Part shown: positions 11,444 to 25,295 of the stretch, piece after piece | Layout: every line of letters begins with the position of its first letter | Position numbering within the stretch: position 1 is the first letter of the stretch | Source: Anoplolepis gracilipes | Lineage: Eukaryota > Arthropoda > Insecta > Hymenoptera > Formicidae | Assembly (NCBI RefSeq): GCF_047496725.1 | Contig: NC_132974.1 | Span: 8,989,001-9,053,000 of the forward strand | Length of the DNA: 64,000 nt | Reading direction: 5' to 3' | Notes under the pieces: generated by a model | What the model was told of the DNA's origin: nothing | Databases searched by the model: none | The model's input: the letters and a program-made list of their open reading frames with translations, nothing else | Translations under genes and position numbers: made by a program

Positions 11444-14400
11444 GAGGAAAACCAATGATACAAATTAATTATATAAATAATTTATGTAACTATTAATTTT
11501 GAGATTGATTTTTTTATAAGTTATTTTCCCAAATGTTTTTCTTATAATAAAAGTTAGGAAATACAAAGAATTCTGCATAATTTTAAATTTTGTAAGTGTC
11601 CCAAGTTAGCATACTTTTTACGGAAGGTATTCAATTATTGAAATATATTTGTATCAATTTTCAAATTATTATCAACGTGAAATCTAAATTACTTTAAATT
11701 TTCTATCAGGTTTTTGAGTTTATATTTACATAAATTATATTTAAAGATTAATGTTGAAATTATTTATTAATTTTTTTTTGTTTTATGTATTTCATAATTG
11801 TTGAACAAGTACTTTTGTTTCTTTATATTTTAAAGTTTTTACTTTTCTTATTGCAAATATCATATCGCTTATCACGTAAGTTTTATAAGAAATGGCGCAA
11901 TGGCGCAGTTGTTTCTAGAAATATCCAATTCAAGAAGTTTGTATTGTGAATGTTTCGCTAATAAAAAAATAAAATTTTACCGTTTAGCAAATATTTGACA
12001 ATAATTTTTAAAAATTTTTAAATTATTATACATTTCTTTTTTATTTGACGGTTTGAATTTTTTTTCGTTAATAACGTTAAATAAAAGTGGATTCTTCTTT
12101 TTCATGTTTCACATTAACATAGAAATACACTCGACATTTTTTGCGATAAAGAATATTATTCATCTTTAAAATAGATTTTAATCAAATTCATTATGTCTCT
12201 TTTATCATATTCTTCTTTTTCTCTGCAGAAGATAGTTAATTTTAAAAAATGTCTTATGATAAAATTAAATCATTCTAATTAACCATTATAATAACCATTA
12301 TAATAAATATTTATTATATTGTTTAAATTTCATATTATACATTGTTAATTAACTATAAATGTATGACAATCTACAAATAAATATTCAGTCAAGTCACATT
12401 TTATCAGAAATATAATTTTCTATTTTCAAATACATAAATACAATAACATATATTACATAGTTTTTACTTTATTTAATTCATATTTAAAGTTTTATAAATT
12501 TTTATATTACAAAAAAGTTTGATATAAAGTTAATATAAATATTGTAACTAAACAAAAAAATCGTGTCTCATGTAATAGATACTCATAAATTTTATAAAAT
12601 ATTAATTGTATATTTGTTAAATATTAGCTTTAATAAACTGTATGAATAATAAATTGCCGAATATATTTTTCTTAAAACTACAATTTTTAATAATTATATT
12701 TTGTTATATACATATATATAATAAAAAAAATTTAATGAAATGTAGGTCATCAAAAAATCTATTATCATACACTGTATCTTCCTTAATATTTACTGTGAGA
12801 TCATTACTTGACGCTTGTAAGTTCAAACACAATTGATTTCTGTCTAAACAGAGGATCCCTTATTTACTCATATAACTATAATTTGGGGAAGAATAAAGTA
12901 AAACAAATTTTATAAAAAAGTTGCTCTAATTTACAAAAAGACTTTAAAATTTTCAATAGAATTTACAGATTATTAATTTGACACACATATTATATATGTG
13001 CTTTACATTTAAATGGAAATATAATATATATATATATACATAATCCTCTTTAAAATTAAGTATATATTTTAATTATGGAAATAAATTCTATGAAGTTGAT
13101 AAAGAAACATGTGATAATTAAAAAATTATATATTTTTATTACTAATTTTTCAACAAAAAATCTAAAATATATACACGTATATACATTCAAGAATTACTAC
13201 AATATCAAATTATTAATTAAAGTACTTATTAAATTAATTAAACAATAAATTATATTAAATGCCAGATATTTTTTACAAAGTTTAATTATAATTTTGCAAA
13301 ATTGTAAAATATAATTTTATTATAATTCTTTAAATTTTTTTATTCTTTGGAATCTAATAAGTCTTTCATCATTAATTTACAGAATTTAATTATAATTACA
13401 TATAAACTTTGTGAGTTAATGGTTTATATAATATGTTAAGGAGAACAAGTAACATTATTTTATTCATTGACGTCATATTATCAGAACAATGAATTAAATT
13501 AACATGTTTCTTTGTCTCGCTACTTTCTTGGATTGTCTCAAATTGATACACGTACTTATAATGTATGTCACGTATTTGCTGAAGGAAATGCTTCGTAAAT
13601 ATGTAATAAATGAAGTACTTGAATATGGATGAACTTAAAAGACTTCCTTTCAGTTTGACACCTTAATTGTACAATGTTTTAAAAATAGCATTATTCTATC
13701 AGCACACGTAAGGTCAACTATTGATTCATGTGAATGTATCTTGTTTACATTTCTTTGCTTTCGCCGCTTTTAATCATTATTTAAATGCGTAGATTATAAT
13801 AATTATATGTTTTATTATAATAATATTCTTATTTATTTTTCCTGTATTATCTTTTTTTTAATAATATTATTATAATATTCTATTATTAGATAACACACAA
13901 TGATAATACACAATTACTAATTCTAATTATATAATAAAAATAATGATATAAGGTAATTATATTTATGCACAAAACATTGTCTGCTATAACGCTAAAATTT
14001 TATTATTAAAACATATAAAACTTTTATAAAAATTAATTATTAATATATAATAAATCTTTTAATTGTTTTACTTAAATTTATTTAAAGTTTTAAATATATA
14101 TTTTTAAACACATATTTTTGTAAAATTTGAAATATTTAGAAATATTATACATATATATTTGCAATCGTTTATTTGAACACTCCCAGCTGCAAATTTGCGT
14201 GTTCATTTGCGATAATGTTTCTAAAAGCTCTCCTCATTAACAATCGTATATTCATTTTCGTGACTGCCTCTCATTTTAGTACAAGAAACATTAATTAGCT
14301 TATGCGGACTGGGAAATTGGCTTGATTATCTGAATCGATTTGTAATTGGAATCTATTATCTGGCACATTAATCGACATATTATTATAGATATTTTTCTTT

Positions 14401-14446
14401 AACATACAATATCTTATATTTAGTACACGTTATGTGCTCTATATCT

Positions 14447-14504
<58 letters not shown>

Positions 14505-17500
14505 TTCTATATGTATAATTCTTCTAGTTTAAAAAAAAATATAAATTTTAAGTTATAACAAAATATATAAAATAAAATACAGCAAGCAAGACATCTTTTT
14601 TACAGTTGGAATTTGGCGAAGAAGTATGGCTTCAAATTCTGGAGCAAGCTGATTGTAAACACATGGTTTTTAATACAAGACAGATATACTCAGATGAATT
14701 AATGACTAATTTGGCCGCGGCTCTTGCCACATATACTGGTGATTCTATGGATAACATTATGCAATTTTTTGGAAAATGCTTTGTTAGATTTTTCAGTAAT
14801 TTAGGGTAAGTTTTTCGCCAGAAAAAAATTGCAATATATACAATTATCATTAATTTTACACAATTTCTGAAAAATTCTTAACTATCATTGAGAATATTGA
14901 TCCACAGTCATTAAATTTTCATGTCCAGATTCGCAAATTACACGTATATTAATATTATATTAATGAACGTAATATTCTAATCAATATAACAGTTAATACA
15001 TTATCGACAGCTAATCGATAATATCTATGAAAAATACTATATATAATATAAACTTGCGTATCTCAAATCATAAATGGAAATATACTTTGCGTATGTATTT
15101 TATGTTTTAATGTATTTTATATTATAAGTTTACAAAATGTACTTTTATTTAGTTTCTTGAAAAATTGAATTTTATTATAATATTTGATACAAAATAATTA
15201 TTTTTATACAATACTTTTCTTTATATTAAAAATATAAGTTCCCAGTTCAAAAAGTTTAATCAATTCTTAAATATTTATTTCATTACTTATGTATATCCCT
15301 TTTGACATCTGAACGTCTTAATTGTCTGCTTTCAATTACACACACTTTACAATCGCGGAAGATTGAAGCATCAGAAATCAATAAATAAGATTTTAATATT
15401 AATTAATTTTAATAATAAAAAAACAAAAACAATATATTAATATAGAAATTTAAAATATAATATAGTACATATGACATATAACAATTATATATTCCTTCTA
15501 TATATCTTTTGAAAACACACTTATTAATATTTTTTTAATATTAAATATTTTAATTTTAATATTAAATATTTATATGTGTAAAACTTAATGTAAAATTTGC
15601 ATTTAATGCTTAATTAATTTTATTAGATACGATTGCACTATAAAAGCAACTGGTCGTTACTTTTGCGATTTTTTACAAAGCGTCGACAATATTCACATGC
15701 AAATGAGATTTACATATCCAAAAATGAAAAGTCCTTCTATGTATACCACACATGTCGATCCACAAGGAGTTGTTCTGGTGTACAGAAGTACTCGACAAGG
15801 CTTTACGCATTATCTTATGGGTGAGAATTGACTACTTTTGCTTATTTTAATATTTTTTGAAAATATCTTCTCGAGAATATTATATAAATCAATAAAATTA
15901 TAGTTATGTATTTTATAAGACTAAAATAATTTCCTATAAAATGTTGTTCTTTCTATATGTTTATGTGTTTAAAAAAATTAATTATATCATGATTATCACG
16001 ATGCGTGAGCGTCCATGACAATGACTTTGACATTTTCTTACATAGAGATTTTTTTTTAAATATAGGTAAGGTATAAGAATATATGTATGTGTGTGTGTTT
16101 TACTCATATTAGTTTAATTATATTTTTCTCTGTATGTCTACATAATTTTTGTACATGTACGAAATTCATATACAATACTCTTTTATATGTATAATACTAT
16201 TCTATACTCTCTTACAGGACAATTATTTCACATAGCAAAAGAATTATATAATACAGAATTAAGTATCAGAGTTTTAGAAAGTTCAAACAATATTCCAGGA
16301 TCTCGAAACGTAATGGTGAAGTTCCGTATTGATTTTGATAACCATCAATATGTAAGTCTTAATTTTTAGATTTTATCAAAGCTTCTTTTTTTTAATAGTA
16401 ATACTATTAATTTTTAGACAAAAACTTAATTTAATAAAGTGAATAATATAGTAATTATATTGTGGTTTATACTTTTTATTGTAAATTACATATACACGGT
16501 TGGAAAGAATTATTATTTAAAGAATCAGTAAAAAATGCAATGTATGTAAGAAGTCTAATACTATTGACATGTAAGTTTAAATGTAACATGAGCTTATGTG
16601 TCAGTATGTTCTCCTCCAGCCTCCCTCACTTAGCCCTTAATCTTTTAGAATAAAATATAGCAAATCCTGACACAAATTAGTATCGAATTTTAATAATATA
16701 TACATATACAATATTATATAAAATTCAATATTAATTCTAAGATATATACATTTATAGTATATATAGCCTCTTTATAACTTAATATACTCATATTAATTAA
16801 TGAATTAGAATCTTATTAAACTATAGTTTGAAAGAAGTTTAATTTATAATTTGCATTACATTTAAAATCATTAGATCACGAAGAATAACAAAATAAAAAC
16901 TACATTAAATCGTGAGTTGTCGCCTGTTTCCTGTACGTTTCTCTTACGCCTTTTTCCATTTGGCGTCGTAATGAACAAGGATATGCGAATTCTAGGAGCA
17001 GGTGATAAACTGCTCCAAGCTTGGGGTGGTACCACGTCTATTTTAAATAAGCAAGTTACAGAAATATTCAAATTAAGAAGACCCAAAGGAATTTCATTTA
17101 CATGGGGAAACGTAAGTAATAATCACAAAACAAAGTTGTACTTTACATGAAAGCTGCAATAATTAATTTTCCAAAGATATTATTTTCAGACAAGTAACAT
17201 AGAACATATAAATTGCAACACAAAAAAATATATTTATAAAATTTATATTTTTAGATAATGTATTTACATTCAGTGATATTCGAATTAGAACTTATTAGGG
17301 CAAATGATCATCACTCCTCGATAAATTCAGATAGTAAAGCGAGCATAAGTAGTTTAGATAGACGTGGAAGTCAAGGTGCGAGAAGCATCTTATTGAAGGG
17401 CCAAATGAGATATATCGAGGATATTAAAGCGATTATATTTCTCTGTAGTCCTTTGTAAGTTTTCTCATAGTATCATATTTCTATAAACTAACATTTTTAT

Positions 17501-20321
17501 AATTGTCTGTCTTCTTGCAATAGAATCAACAATTTAGACGAACTTCTTAATATGAGTTTATATTTGAATGATCTAAATCCTCACGGTATGAGCAAAGAAC
17601 TGGTACTAGCAGGATGGCAACATTGCGGAAGGTATGTTTCATCAAATTTTCATTTACTCTCAATTATTAGAAATAATATTCTCATAAAAAATGAAATATA
17701 TTTTACGCAAAGAAACAAATGTTCTTTTATTATATTTCTTTATTGTATGTTTAACTACGCCACATATATTTATTAAATATTTTTATGCCATCTTATTTAT
17801 GGCTAATTTTAATTTAATTTCTACGCATTATTTTAAACATACACGGAGAAAATTTTATATTAAAAATTACTATGTGGTATGTAGTAACTGTAGACCATTA
17901 GGAACATTCCAAGTTAAAATGTTATGTAAAAACTGACATAATTTATGTAAAAATTACGTCAATCTTTACAGTTTTACATAATATTTTAACTTGGAATGTT
18001 GCTAATAGTCCACAGTTACTACATACCATAGTAATTTTTAATATAAAATTTTCTCCGTGTATTATATATCTGTACGTAATCCAATAAAAATTTCTTTACA
18101 TACAATTTTTTGTAAATAATCTATAACTTTATACTTGTGGAGATTGGAAATGATGTTTGAGAGAGCAGAACAAAGATCGACGGAACTAGAGAACAGTTAT
18201 GCATTACTGGATCGATGGAAAAATAAGAGTGACGAGCTTCTATATTCTATGATTCCGAAAACGGTGGCAGACCGATTACGAGCCGGAGCCAGTCCATTGA
18301 GTACTTGTGAAGTATAGAAATAAATTTTTAAACTTTCGATCTACTTCTCGATCTTATCTAATAACAAATATTTATTGATATTTTATTTTTAGTCATTTGA
18401 GTCAATAACAGTCCTTTTCTGCGAATTATGCGATTTTGATTATTCAACCATCGGAGCAATGGATATCGTTTTATCTATGAACGCTGTTTTTTCCTGTTTC
18501 GATACGTTAATGGATCAGTTTAATGTTTACAAAGTAAGATTATTATATATTTTATTTGAATTGCTTGATTTCATATCAGAGATATTCTTTGACTACTTAT
18601 ACAATGCAGTACTTGTAAAATCTTGTTCTGATCAGATAGTATAATAGGATTAAAACATTTCCTATGCTCGAGTTGTGATATTATATCATTGGAGATAAAA
18701 ATTGACTAATTACAGGATGCAGTACTTACAGAATTTTGATTCGATTAGATAGTAATTAAACACTTTCAATGCTCGAGTTGAGAAGATAGCTTATCTGAGT
18801 TATGTCAATGAATTATGATTATAACAAAATGTAACGTCAAAAGGGAAAAGTTGCATTAATTATGTGTTATATTTACTGTTCATGACTGTCATTGATAGGT
18901 GGAGACTGTTGGTCGCGTGTATATGGCAGCTAGCGGAGCACCGGATCGAAATAAAAATCACGCGCAAAATATTGCCGATGTTTCTCTACAACTTATCGAG
19001 CATGTTCGATATCTCGAATTATCTTCCGGATTGGACATACGAATCCGTATAGGTAACTACCTGACACACACAGTTGTTTGATTTTTGAACACGACATTTT
19101 CTTAATAAAATATGACTTTTTTTATTTAACGTTCATTAAACATATTAAAATATATTTTAATATATTTAGTAAATATATAATATTAAATATATATTAAAAT
19201 ATATTTGTGAAGAATAATAATGAGATTATCGATATTAAACATATTAAAACAAATAGAGAATATCTTCAACTAAAATACAAATAGTAGAATTTCTTCTGGA
19301 ATTTTCTAGGAATTCATTCCGGGCCAGCGGTAGCCGGTGTGGTTGGCATTAAATTACCAAGATATTGTTTCTTTGGGGATACTGTTAACACAGCTTCCAG
19401 AATGCAGACTACCAGTCTGGTAACATAGTTTTCTATATCTTTTTTTACATAACTATATAATATATAAAAGAAAATTTAAAAAAATATATAATATATATAA
19501 TTTAATGTTTAATAGAATAACAATATAACAAAATAAAAACAGAAAACAAGTCTATATAAATTATTTTTTAAATCTAAATTTGCATTATATTAAGAGAAAA
19601 TATAAATTACAATTCAAGTTTATCAACGCAATAATACATTACATGTTTATCGGTTTGTCTTATATGTATATATGTGTTTTATATCACATATTTAAAAACT
19701 TTTTTTTACCTTTTTATTATTCTTTTGTTTTGAGCTCTTTTCATATTCTCTATACTAAATATTTAATCGCATTGTATATGACATAGCCGGGAAAGGTGCA
19801 CATTTCTTCTAGCACCAAAGCTTTATTACCTAAAGATCGTTATTACACCGAATCACGTGGCGTTGTATGGGTAAAGGTTTGTATTATAAAAGTCTATAAT
19901 AATTAATATCATATCGAGGGCTTCATAACAGAAAGGCGTGTCTTTAATTTTCAAATTTTTCAAATAATTTTACAAAAAATCAAGAATTAATATTTACAAA
20001 TTTAGAAATATGTTTCTACTCCTAATACTTTCTTATCCAAAACAAAAAATTGCATTCTTATGTAAAAAATTTTGAAAATAGTTTTTGTCATTTCTGCAAA
20101 GTTGTGATGTTGAACCTACGTTCTTATGCGTGATGAACCCCTCGATATATATTATAAATTTATAATATTGTATAATATTAAATGTATTGTTTACTTATTA
20201 CGTTAAGGGAAAAGGAGACATGGAAACGTATTGGTTGCATCCAGCGGTAAATAATGAAATAAAACAAGAAATTAATTCGTCAGATGATGAAAACGCAGTA
20301 ATTGAAGCTCTTCTACTATAA
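10933..20321 (+). CDS. Atypical soluble guanylyl cyclase subunit (Gyc-88E/89D type), 13 exons
   Basis: Makes cGMP from GTP in the cytosol as part of a haem sensor; insect 88E/89D types respond mainly to oxygen. Exons: 10933-10974, 14606-14805, 15627-15820, 16218-16351, 16875-17111, 17255-17454, 17524-17631, 18143-18311, 18393-18533, 18899-19052, 19310-19419, 19787-19876, 20208-20321; 630 residues with all phases consistent. The start MYGMLLESVQ is the family start. H-NOX domain: proximal His104 (NIHMQMRF) and Tyr133-x-Ser135-x-Arg137. Then an HNOBA/PAS region, signalling helix and cyclase domain with Glu477 (VETVG), Cys546 (RYCFFGDTVN), Asn553 and Arg557. The two metal-binding Asp positions appear to be Glu439 and Arg481, so it likely needs a partner subunit. 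The short tail after METYWL favours 89D over the long 88E form. Confidence 0.92.
11379..11439. repeat. (AT)n microsatellite
   Basis: About 60 bases of near-pure alternating A and T with one CA interruption, inside cyclase intron 1. Confidence 0.9.
14451..14495. repeat. (AT)n microsatellite
   Basis: About 45 bases of pure AT dinucleotide followed by a T run, 110 bases before exon 2 of the cyclase gene. Confidence 0.9.
17841..18060. repeat. Fold-back inverted repeat in cyclase intron 7
   Basis: Two arms of roughly 90 bases are near-perfect reverse complements. The left arm starts with ACACGGAGAAAATTTT and runs to about 17936; the right arm runs from about 17968 and ends with AAAATTTTCTCCGTGT. 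The loop is about 30 bases. It sits between exons 7 and 8 and ends 82 bases before the exon 8 acceptor. It looks like a fold-back MITE; no target duplication was resolved. Confidence 0.85.
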
Positions 20322-21275
20322 TTACTAGTATATAAGAAAATTTGATATTTACATAAATAAAATCTGGATAACATATAATTTCTTATATGTCTGACGTAGT
20401 AAAAAAATAATTCTTTATCTATTTATTCTTTAATATATTTTTTAATATATTCAAATTTTGATACTGTGCGATAAAAATATTTGCTTAAATTTCATAAAAA
20501 ATGATTAGTCCAAAAAATTTATATTATGTTTAAATTGATTATACATACATTTACTTCTTATCAAACATGATAATATAATACACATTTTATATTGCCATAT
20601 GTCCTCATACGATGTAAATTGTGTTATAAATGTACGGTACAATTGTACGTGAGATTTCACTGAAATACCAAATCGTTTGTTTGAAAGAAACAGAGAAAGT
20701 CTTGTGACTTTCTTCTTTAATGTACTTATTGTGAGTATTGATTAACGTAAAGACGAGCGTGCGTGCCTTAATTTTTAATTACCATATGTACGTTTGTGTA
20801 CATAATGTAAGATGATAGAGTCACGCATTATGTATAATTGTTCAATGCAATTGTAAAATATTAAATTAACTTAATTAACAACAGCGATACAAATATATGG
20901 TAAAAAAATAAATAAATATAAATTAAATAATAATATTAACTTATAATACGATAAATTTTGATTGTGCACAATAAAACTTTAAATTTTTCAATAATAGCTT
21001 GAACGTATTACACAAATTGCAGATATTATAACGGCAGTTACTATAAAAATGTGTTGTTCCATATGATTCAATCGTTTTAATATAAAAAATTACTATTCAA
21101 TTTTCGATTGAATACACTTTTCAAGATGTTGATAGCTAGTAAAAACTGTTAACTACGTGTTTCATTGTGCGTTCCATTGGCTTTTTGTGGCTTTACATTG
21201 AGTATTTCTCATCATTATGGAATAAATGTAAACTTAATTGAAATAAATATGTCAGTCTGTATTAATTATTATATA
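20322..21275. other. Short convergent intergenic region
   Basis: The 3' ends of the plus-strand cyclase gene and the minus-strand protease gene face each other across about 950 bases. The stretch holds AT-rich sequence and presumed 3' UTRs. No further gene was recognised. Confidence 0.5.
20356..20361 (+). promoter_or_regulatory. Candidate polyadenylation signal of the guanylyl cyclase gene
   Basis: AATAAA lies 35 bases after the TAA stop and is the first canonical signal downstream. Confidence 0.5.
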
Positions 21276-22596
21276 TCAACAGTAGCAACTATCCTTCGTG
21301 TTGTATGCAATCCATGTAAGATATCGATTTCCTCTGCAATAAACTCCAGGATATCCGGGTTGCGCGCATCCTTCTCCCCAGGACACAACTCCTGCAAAAT
21401 TAAAGAATTTTTACTTCTGAATCTGTTTAGTTTGTTTCGCGTAAAACTATTTCAATTTTTCGTCAAAGTTTCTTTATATCTAACAATTTCTTCAGTCTCA
21501 CACGTCTAGATTAGATAACTAACGCAATTTGAAATTGAACTTACCAATTACATAGTAGACACCATTCTTTTCTATGTGCAATGGACCACCGCTGTCTCCC
21601 TAATAATAACATTTTCACATTATTTTATTCAACATTTTTTTTAATTTACCGTATATGGAAGGTTTCGGGGTATATTTAATATTTTAAAAAATGAGATTAA
21701 AGCATATAAAAGCTCTATATGCCTTGCATCTTATAATAAACTGACTATTAATTAATCTAATAATTAAAAAATAAATAGAGAATTATTTAGACATATTTCT
21801 ATGTAAATTTTAAATTGTTTTTTCTTACTGTCTTCTCTAAAGTTACGATTTTGAGCCTTACGTCTTTAAATAAAATCTTCGATTTATATATATGTTTACA
21901 ACATGTCAGTAAAGAACAAAATAGAAATCTAATCTGACTTTCTGCTTACTTGGCAGGAATCTTTGCCGCCTTGTATGTAACCCGCACACAGCATGTTATC
22001 TGTTATTTTACGCGATGGATATTTCGTAGCACGACATTCTGCGTTTGAAATAATAGGAACTTCAACTTCTTGCAAATAGGTTGATACCGATCCACCTTCT
22101 TTGGTAGCGCCCCATCCAGTCACTATACCTTTTTCACCAGCAAAAGTTTTTCCTGATAAACAATGCATAATCTATTATATAATTAAATTTACGTTGTCTG
22201 TTGTTATTTCATTATCTTCCTCAGTTTGTTTAAAATCAACTTTTCATAAAAATTTGTATAATATATATTTTTAAAATAATATAGGTACATTTGATATGTT
22301 TTAAAAATAATATAAATTATTTGTTAATAAAATCAATTTTATAAAAATTACCTGGTTCCGGAAGACAAGCAGGTCGCATCGGACCCTGGAACCGAATAGG
22401 ATCCCTTAATTTAATGAGTGCAATATCGTTGTCGTAATTGATAGTCGAGTAACCACTGTGTTTGATCGTCTTTTCTACTTTAAAATCCTGTGTTTTACTT
22501 TCACTAGTCAAATTCCAATTGTGCTCCAATATTCGAACAGTAAGTTTACTTCCATCGAATCTGTTATGAAAAAGAATTTAATCAATTATTATCATT

Positions 22597-22640
<44 letters not shown>

Positions 22641-23850
22641 GTATAATTATTACATGTTTTGCATAGGTACATTTAACGACGATCAGAAACCGACATAAAT
22701 GAGTAAATTACCTGTCAATGCAATGAGCTGCTGTCATCACGTATCGTGAATTTATGACTGTACCGCCGCAATAAAATTGTCCTCTATACATCAATAAAGC
22801 CATCCAAGGATACTGATTGACGACTGTTTGGACACCTCCGACAATACGATTATGTTTGTTTGTCAAACCGCAAGCTATAAATTAATATATTTACTCTCTC
22901 TTTTTCTTTCTTTTTCTCGTACGCCATAAACACTGTTTTTTTTTGCTTCAATAATGAACAAAATTTGCAATTAATAAATTAAAAATAAAATTAAAAATAA
23001 AAATTTTTTTTATAATATTTATATAAATACGATTATTAATATTATTTTGTAAGTTTTTTATATTTAATATATTTTACTAAATAATATATTAAATAATATA
23101 TTTTATAAAAAAATGAAGGCTAAAAATTATGCTCAAAATATAAAATTATATAAATATAAAAAAATTTAAACTTAAACATACTGCATTGTAAACATTTTTC
23201 TGGTTGTGGAGGTGGTGTAATTATTGGTGGTTTTGGCGCCACTACATCTGCCAACCATTCCCAGAATCCTTTCTCAGTATCGATTTCGCTTGTGCTATTC
23301 GAGTTTTGCTCATCCGCGTGTAAAGTGGAATTTTTCTGCAACTGTTATTTAATGTATATTTTTTATTTAAAAATACTTATAAATAAAAATATTTTTATTA
23401 TATAAACTAAAATAAAGAATATATAAAAAATTTTTGTAATTTTAATACATAAATAATCATTTATGATATCTTTAATAAAATTAATATTTTTATGTAACTG
23501 TTAAACAAAAGAACTTTTCACGTGCACATAAACAAATTTATGAAAAATTTAATATAGATTCTTTTACGTAATATAAAATCTTTGTTAAAGAAATAATCCA
23601 TTTTGAATTTAAAAATTCGAAAAAAATGTAATAAATTTAAAAGATATAGTTATGTACTTCATATTTGACTTTTTAAGTACACGTTTTATATTTTATTTTA
23701 CCATAAGATGAGTCAAGAAATGTCCATAATTTGTTCATAAATATGCGAAAACGCCACATTATTAACACATTTTGATAATACCTCATTGTCAACGGTGGCC
23801 GTTATCGTAATTACGGCAAATGCTAATAACAATATGAATCGAAACAACAT
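21276..23850 (-). CDS. Secreted trypsin-like serine protease, seven exons
   Basis: Exons from 5' to 3': 23850-23782, 23341-23182, 22874-22712, 22560-22352, 22152-21950, 21599-21545, 21391-21276; 324 residues and consistent phases. Residues 1-23 hold a hydrophobic signal peptide (MLFRFILLLAFAVITITA). A Pro-rich linker and CLQCTCGL cysteine cluster follow. Activation is expected at Arg86-Ile87 (NR|IVGG). The catalytic triad is His127 (TAAHC), Asp176 (DNDIALIKL) and Ser271 (GDSGGP). Asp265 at the base of the S1 pocket predicts cleavage after Arg or Lys. The C-terminus shows GVVSWGEGCAQPGYPGVY. The Cys pair before the activation site probably tethers the cleaved propeptide. It is the inverted partner of the protease at 28405-31115. 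The biological target cannot be told from sequence. Confidence 0.92.
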
Positions 23851-24004
23851 ATTGTTCCTTGCACTTTAAATATAACACTCTCGGTACTACTACGTTATTT
23901 CCTATTGAACTGCGAGAAGACGAGTGGAACCGATCTGTTCCACAACACTTCCTGCCAAGACGGCATATACTTTCACACAAGCCTCCGATTTGGTGTCACG
24001 TCTT

Positions 24005-24012
24005 TATTTATA
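24005..24012 (-). promoter_or_regulatory. TATA box candidate of the minus-strand protease
   Basis: TATAAATA on the minus strand, 155 bases upstream of the ATG at 23850, in the position expected if the 5' UTR is about 120 bases. Confidence 0.45.
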
Positions 24013-25250
24013 CGGAATAGTGGACAAGCCGGTAACAGGAGTGAAAATTTAGGCTAGCCATATGTAAATTCAAACAAATGTCGTAAGCACATAACAGATC
24101 TGTTAAACTTATCGATTTACAAAAGATGGCATTGCTGATTCGTTTTTTTTTCTCTTTCTCTTGTGATTTCTCTTTTAAGAACGATCAGAGAGCAAAGATA
24201 AATGTTTAAAAATTTATTGAAAAGTACAATTTGCCAAAAACTTCAGTAAATGTTATATAGAACACGTTATTTTGCAGAGAATATTTTCTAAATACTTTTC
24301 ATAAATTATAAGTAAAACTGTATCTTCTTGTCAAAAATAATAAATACTTTAAAAAATGTATGAGAATATTTTCTCATTTATCAAAATTTTATTTTCTTAA
24401 ATATAAAACAAGTACATTATTTGCTAATGTTTTAGTATCTACAGTATAGAGTATATAGTAATAGAAATAAAATAATACACTTGAAAAGTAATATATCTAA
24501 AAAATATAAATTTGTAACGAGCAGCTAAAAATTTTTTCTTAAAAACAACTATGTATTTTCTTTATATCTATTGAGTCCTCATTATTTTAGACATAAAAGT
24601 ATTACGATAAAAAATCAAAAAGTAAATTATTGAAATATTTTTTCAAAATATGTCACAGTTTATATAAAATTTTATCAAATTAAAATATAAAATATATATT
24701 ATTTATAAGTTATTCAATTTTTAATTATTTTACTTTTATAACTTTCGACGCCGAATATTGCGAGGAATCGATTTTTTTAAAAAAAATTAGGTTAATTTCA
24801 TTTCAAGAAACTGAGTCGAATAGATGTATGCTAAAATATAGCTAATGGAATGGATGACTCAGCTTGCTCCCTATATACTCCATAACTTTTATTTAAACAA
24901 GTTATTTTCTAATATCTAAACTGTTTACAAGTTGTTCAGATATATTATTTTATGTCGAACTCTTACACATACCAAAGAAGAAATTTGCTATGGAATTAAT
25001 ATGCCAATTCCTGTAGCTAAAATAAATAGAATAATTAAATTAATATAATAAAATTTAGAAAACAATTTCTAAAATTATTAAACTAGTATATGTACACAGT
25101 CTCTTCAAATTATTTTAAATAAATTAAATGCGATTTACTCTCGAAATCATTTATCTTTTAAATATATTGAAACTTTAAAAGAGTACGATATGTAACACAT
25201 GGCATTCAATATTTACACAATGATATAAATTTGAAGAGACTGTGAAATAT

Positions 25251-25295
<45 letters not shown>

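Larger units (their letters stand above)
10975..14605 (+). other. Large first intron of the guanylyl cyclase gene
   Basis: This 3.6-kb AT-rich intron separates the 14-codon first coding exon from the rest. It includes TA/CA-rich simple repeats at about 11220-11439 and 14451-14495 and no supported exon. Its weak donor (CAG|GTCGGT) is followed by GC-richer sequence to about 11010. Confidence 0.6.

Noticed and set aside
11105..11445. Open frames rich in Ile and Tyr
   Set aside because: They are translations of TA/TATA simple repeats in an intron.
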